64,000 nt of DNA from CAIYPG01 sp903864555. GTDB lineage: Bacteria > Pseudomonadota > Gammaproteobacteria > Burkholderiales > SG8-39. The position numbers and the translations under genes are program-made. How positions within the stretch are numbered: the first letter of the stretch is position 1; each line of letters opens with the position of its first letter. Positions 61,222 to 64,000 of this stretch are shown here, piece after piece. The notes under the pieces are model-generated. The model worked only from the letters and a program-made list of their open reading frames with translations, had not been told where the DNA came from and made no database searches. The DNA is taken from assembly GCA_947474715.1 (NCBI GenBank), contig CANJJT010000011.1:1-64000 (forward strand), written 5' to 3'.

Positions 61222-61447
61222 GGTTTACCCCCTTGTCAAAGGGGGCCGACTGGCCGCAGGCCAGCGGGGGGATTTTGACCAAGCAGACAGATGCCCGACT
61301 GGATCAGGTCCTGCCAGTAGTCGGGATCATGCTTATTGCCTGGCAGGCAGATCTGGCTGATTGGACAAATCAGCACGGCTGTTGAAAATCCCCCCGCTCG
61401 TTCGCTGCGCTCACGAGTCGGCCCCCTTTGACAAGGGGGTTTGCACC
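61222..61447. repeat. R1 inverted-pair element H
   Basis: Left half 61222-61276 (stem CTGGCC/GGCCAG) and right half 61385-61447 (stem CTCGT/ACGAG), 226 bp. The stem types are those of element G in reverse order, showing that halves are exchanged or that stems are swapped between elements. It lies between the divergent AAA+ and acyl-CoA synthetase genes. Confidence 0.85.
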
Positions 61448-61574
61448 AACTGGCTGGCCTGCACAGCCCCGCCGGTTCGGACTAATATCGTTCCAGCCGG
61501 TGACAGGTCGGTGCCCGCAGGCTGCATCCACACCGGTGGTGACAAGCTGAACACAACAAGATTGAGGAGGAGAC

Positions 61575-63512
61575 ATGCCCGCATCGCCCCAAGCCGCACC
61601 CTTTGCCGACGCCAGCGACCCGGCCATGCTGGAACGCCAGCGACAACTCTGGGGCGAGCACGCCAGGCTGATCGACTGGCACACGCCCTGGACCGAAGTC
61701 GTCGAATACGGCCCGGATGCGAAGCGGCCGCCGCCCTTTGCCCGCTGGTTTACCGGCGGCACCACCAACCTGTGTCACAACGCATTGGACCGCCATCTCG
61801 CGACGCGCGGCCAGCAGGTGGCGCTGGTGTGGGAATCCACCGAGGTGGAGCGCACCGTCGCCTACACCTATGCCGAGCTGCATCGTGAAGTCGTAAGGGC
61901 CGCCGCAGGCATGCTCGAACTGGGGGTGAGGCGCGGCGACCGTGTGCTCATCTACCTGCCGATGATCCCCGAGGCGGTGTTCGCCATGCTCGCCTGCGCG
62001 CGCATCGGCGCCATCCACTCGGTGGTATTCGGCGGCTTTGCCTCGGTGAGCCTGGCGCGGCGCATCGACGATGCCCGCCCCGCCCTCATCGTCAGTGCCG
62101 ATGCCGGCAGCCGCGCCGGCAAGGTGATCGAGTACAAGCCACTGCTCGACCACGCCATCGAGCTGGCCGAGTCGAAACCCGCCCATGTGCTGCTGGTGAA
62201 CCGAGGCCTCGCCCCCATGACCATGCTTCCCGGACGCGATGTGGACTGGGCCGGGCTGCGCAGCCGCCACCTGAATGCCGAGGTGCCGGTGGCCTGGCTG
62301 GAGTCGAATGAAGCGAGCTACATCCTCTACACCTCGGGCACCACCGGCAAGCCCAAGGGCGTGCAGCGTGATGTCGGCGGCTATGCCGTGGCGCTGGCCG
62401 CCTCGATGCGCCACATCTACGACTGCCAGCCGGGCGAAACCTATTTCTGCACCAGCGACATCGGCTGGGTGGTGGGCCATTCCTACATCGTCTATGGCCC
62501 GCTGATCAACGGCATGACCACCATCCTGTACGAGGGCACGCCGCTGCGCCCGGATGCAGGCATCTTCTGGAAGCTGGTGGACCGCCACCGGCCGAGCGTG
62601 ATGTTCTCCTCGCCCACGGCCATCCGCACGCTCAAGCGCTACGACCAGACGCTGATCCGGCAGTACGACATTTCCTCGCTGCGTGCGCTGTTTCTGGCCG
62701 GCGAGCCGCTGGATGAACCCACCGCGCGCTGGGTGGGCGAGTGGCTGGGCTGCCCGGTGCGCGACAACTACTGGCAAACCGAAACGGGCTGGCCCATCCT
62801 GGCCACGCCGGCAGGCGCCGAGCCGCACTACGGCAGCGCCGGCCAGCCGGTGTTCGGCTACGACGTGCGCCTGGTGAGCGAGGAGACCGGCGAGCCGCTC
62901 GACACCAGCACGGGCCTCATCCACAAGGGCGTGGTGGCCATCGCCCCGCCGCTGCCGCCGGGCTGCCTGCAGACGGTGTGGGATGACGACGAGCGCTTCG
63001 TGCGCACCTACTTCCATTCCATCCCCGGCAAGCTGCTCTATTCCACCTTCGACTGGGCCACGCGCGACAAGGATGGCTACTGGACCATCCTCGGGCGCAT
63101 CGACGATGTCATCAACGTGGCCGGGCACCGCCTGGGCACGCGCGAGATCGAGGAATCCATCTGCAGCCATGCCGCAGTGGCCGAATGCGCCGTGGTCGGC
63201 GTGCACGACGAGGTGAAAGGCCAGGTGGCGGTGGCCTTCGCCGTGCCGCGCAACCCCGATGCCATCAAGGACGCAGCCGCTCGCCTCGACCTGGAGGGCT
63301 CGTTGATGAAGCTGGTGCACGACCAGCTGGGTGCGGTGGCGCGGCCGGCGCGCGTGCACTTCGTCAACGGCCTGCCCAAGACGCGCTCGGGCAAGGTGCT
63401 GCGCCGCGCCATCCAGGCGGTGTGCGAGCGGCGCGATCCGGGCGACCTCACCACCATCGACGATCCGGGGCCGCTGGAGCAGGTGAAGGAAGCGCATCTG
63501 GGCACTGCTTAA
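61575..63512 (+). CDS. prpE: PrpE-type propionyl/acyl-CoA synthetase (AMP-forming)
   Basis: 645-residue ANL-family synthetase. The AMP-binding P-loop YTSGTTGKPKGV is at about residues 253-264, FCTSDIGWVVGHSYIVYGPL and DNYWQTETGWPI follow, and the C-terminal GRIDDVINVAGHRLGTREIE hinge plus KTRSGKVLRR acetylation-site lysine complete the family pattern. The close match to PrpE suggests propionate or a short branched acid as substrate, with AMP and pyrophosphate as products. GAGGAGGAG precedes the ATG. Monocistronic here. Confidence 0.88.
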   Translation: MPASPQAAPFADASDPAMLERQRQLWGEHARLIDWHTPWTEVVEYGPDAKRPPPFARWFTGGTTNLCHNALDRHLATRGQQVALVWESTEVERTVAYTYAELHREVVRAAAGMLELGVRRGDRVLIYLPMIPEAVFAMLACARIGAIHSVVFGGFASVSLARRIDDARPALIVSADAGSRAGKVIEYKPLLDHAIELAESKPAHVLLVNRGLAPMTMLPGRDVDWAGLRSRHLNAEVPVAWLESNEASYILYTSGTTGKPKGVQRDVGGYAVALAASMRHIYDCQPGETYFCTSDIGWVVGHSYIVYGPLINGMTTILYEGTPLRPDAGIFWKLVDRHRPSVMFSSPTAIRTLKRYDQTLIRQYDISSLRALFLAGEPLDEPTARWVGEWLGCPVRDNYWQTETGWPILATPAGAEPHYGSAGQPVFGYDVRLVSEETGEPLDTSTGLIHKGVVAIAPPLPPGCLQTVWDDDERFVRTYFHSIPGKLLYSTFDWATRDKDGYWTILGRIDDVINVAGHRLGTREIEESICSHAAVAECAVVGVHDEVKGQVAVAFAVPRNPDAIKDAAARLDLEGSLMKLVHDQLGAVARPARVHFVNGLPKTRSGKVLRRAIQAVCERRDPGDLTTIDDPGPLEQVKEAHLGTA

Positions 63513-63609
63513 GCATCGTGCACGAGGCATAACAATACCTGTCCCTGCCGTTGTTGCATGCCGGAGAAAGTAATACCATATGATTTTCAAGTATTACTTC
63601 CAGGCTCCC

Positions 63610-63861
63610 ATGAGCAATCAGATCACCAGCAAGGGCCAGGTCACCATTCCGAAGAAGGTGCGTGATTTCCTGGGCGTCAAGCCCGGCGAGTCGGTCGATT
63701 TCGAACCCACCACGGACGGCCGCGTGCTACTCGTTGCCGCCGGAAACAAAGGGCGCAATGGACGTACCAAGGCCAAGGTGAGCCGCTTCGGCTCGTTGCG
63801 CGGCACGGCCACGGTCAAAATGACGACGCAGCAGATCATGGCGCTCACCCGCGGGGAGTAG
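63610..63861 (+). CDS. AbrB/MazE-type antitoxin (VapB-like)
   Basis: 83-residue swapped-hairpin AbrB protein: MSNQITSKGQVTIPKKVRDF is the classic DNA-binding N terminus. It is expected to bind the adjacent PIN-domain toxin and repress the operon. The ATG at 63610 is used, since homology starts there. An in-frame ATG at 63580 would add ten residues. Confidence 0.9.
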   Translation: MSNQITSKGQVTIPKKVRDFLGVKPGESVDFEPTTDGRVLLVAAGNKGRNGRTKAKVSRFGSLRGTATVKMTTQQIMALTRGE

Positions 63862-63864
63862 GTC

Positions 63865-64000
63865 TTGCTGCTGGTCGATACGAACGTCATTCTTGACGTC
63901 ATCGAAAACGATCCGGTCTGGGCCGACTGGTCCCAGGCGCAGCTCGATGCGGCCTCGCTTCAATTCACGCTGGTCATCAACCCGGTCATCTATGCCGAGT
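63865..64000 (+). CDS. VapC-like PIN-domain toxin, cut by the window end
   Basis: The frame from a TTG at 63865 reads LLVDTNVILDVIENDPVWAD, with the first PIN acidic residue in VDTN and further hydrophobic strand residues. The TTG start follows GGGGAG and lies three bases past the antitoxin stop. The frame is open to the last base of the window, so only about 45 residues are visible. VapC toxins are Mg-dependent RNases that often target tRNA. Confidence 0.8.
   Translation, partial: MLLVDTNVILDVIENDPVWADWSQAQLDAASLQFTLVINPVIYAE

Noticed and set aside
44981..61447. R1 repeats as a CRISPR array
   Set aside because: The repeats are in inverted pairs, kilobases apart, with no regular spacers and no cas genes.
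61482..63590. 702-codon minus-strand frame opposite the PrpE-type gene
   Set aside because: The plus-strand product has all ANL-synthetase motifs; the antisense frame is His/Gly-rich shadow sequence.
1..64000. tRNA or rRNA genes
   Set aside because: No cloverleaf-like or conserved rRNA segments were noticed in the intergenic gaps; a covariance search was not possible here.

Overview
The window reads as a GC-rich, catabolically versatile betaproteobacterium, most likely Burkholderiales. The main reason is the expansion of periplasmic Bug/TctC solute-binding proteins: 11 intact copies plus one remnant. They are interspersed with MmgE/PrpD proteins, acyl-CoA dehydrogenases, ADP-forming acyl-CoA ligases, flavin monooxygenases and TfdA-type dioxygenases. 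No rRNA or tRNA gene, CRISPR array, phage gene, transposase or dedicated transcription regulator (LysR, TetR or similar) was seen. The only DNA-binding proteins are toxin-antitoxin components.

Layout. 0-5 kb: an AIM24/TIGR00266 protein with an M48 peptidase, a small cupin, and ethanolamine ammonia-lyase EutBC. 5-15 kb: a Bug protein with an FMO-like monooxygenase, a CapA-like protein, Bug proteins, a GDSL lipoprotein esterase, a split AtuA-type protein and an orphan HigA-like antitoxin. 15-31 kb: an acyl-CoA dehydrogenase pair with a Bug protein, a Baeyer-Villiger monooxygenase, a HigBA-type module under a 25-bp palindrome, outer-membrane phospholipase A, then a six-gene operon (acyl-CoA ligase, Cys-less thiolase, DUF35, alpha/beta hydrolase, two Bug proteins) divergent from a MmgE/PrpD gene. 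31-45 kb: a degraded Bug gene, a five-gene operon (fused double acyl-CoA dehydrogenase, acyl-CoA ligase, HpaB-like flavoprotein, Bug, MmgE/PrpD), two more Bug genes and a second alpha/beta hydrolase. 45-54 kb: two operons built around related amidohydrolases. 54-64 kb: a Tat-exported dienelactone hydrolase, tandem TfdA-type dioxygenases, a NorQ/CbbQ-NorD/CbbO pair, a PrpE-type acyl-CoA synthetase, and a VapBC module cut by the window end.

The most striking item is at 49750-50274 on the minus strand. Two apparent short ORFs are one gene interrupted by an in-frame TGA at a U-G-S-C motif. A 7-bp stem with a 5-nt loop (G in loop position 2) sits just downstream of the TGA, as a bacterial SECIS should. 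I annotate it as a UGSC-family selenoprotein. It ends an operon with an unrecognised 350-residue protein, a Bug protein, an amidohydrolase and an enoyl-CoA hydratase.

The second notable signal is a repeat family, mostly between 45 and 61.5 kb. Five 204-262 bp elements consist of two inverted roughly 55-60 bp halves, each holding a constant hairpin and a variable hairpin. The variable stem differs between copies while base pairing is kept. A second hairpin repeat family flanks one Bug gene in direct orientation.

Taken together, the genes suggest uptake and stepwise oxidation of carboxylic, alicyclic or terpenoid-like substrates: Bug capture, monooxygenation, hydrolysis, CoA activation, dehydrogenation and thiolytic or retro-aldol cleavage. 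The actual substrates cannot be read from the sequence.
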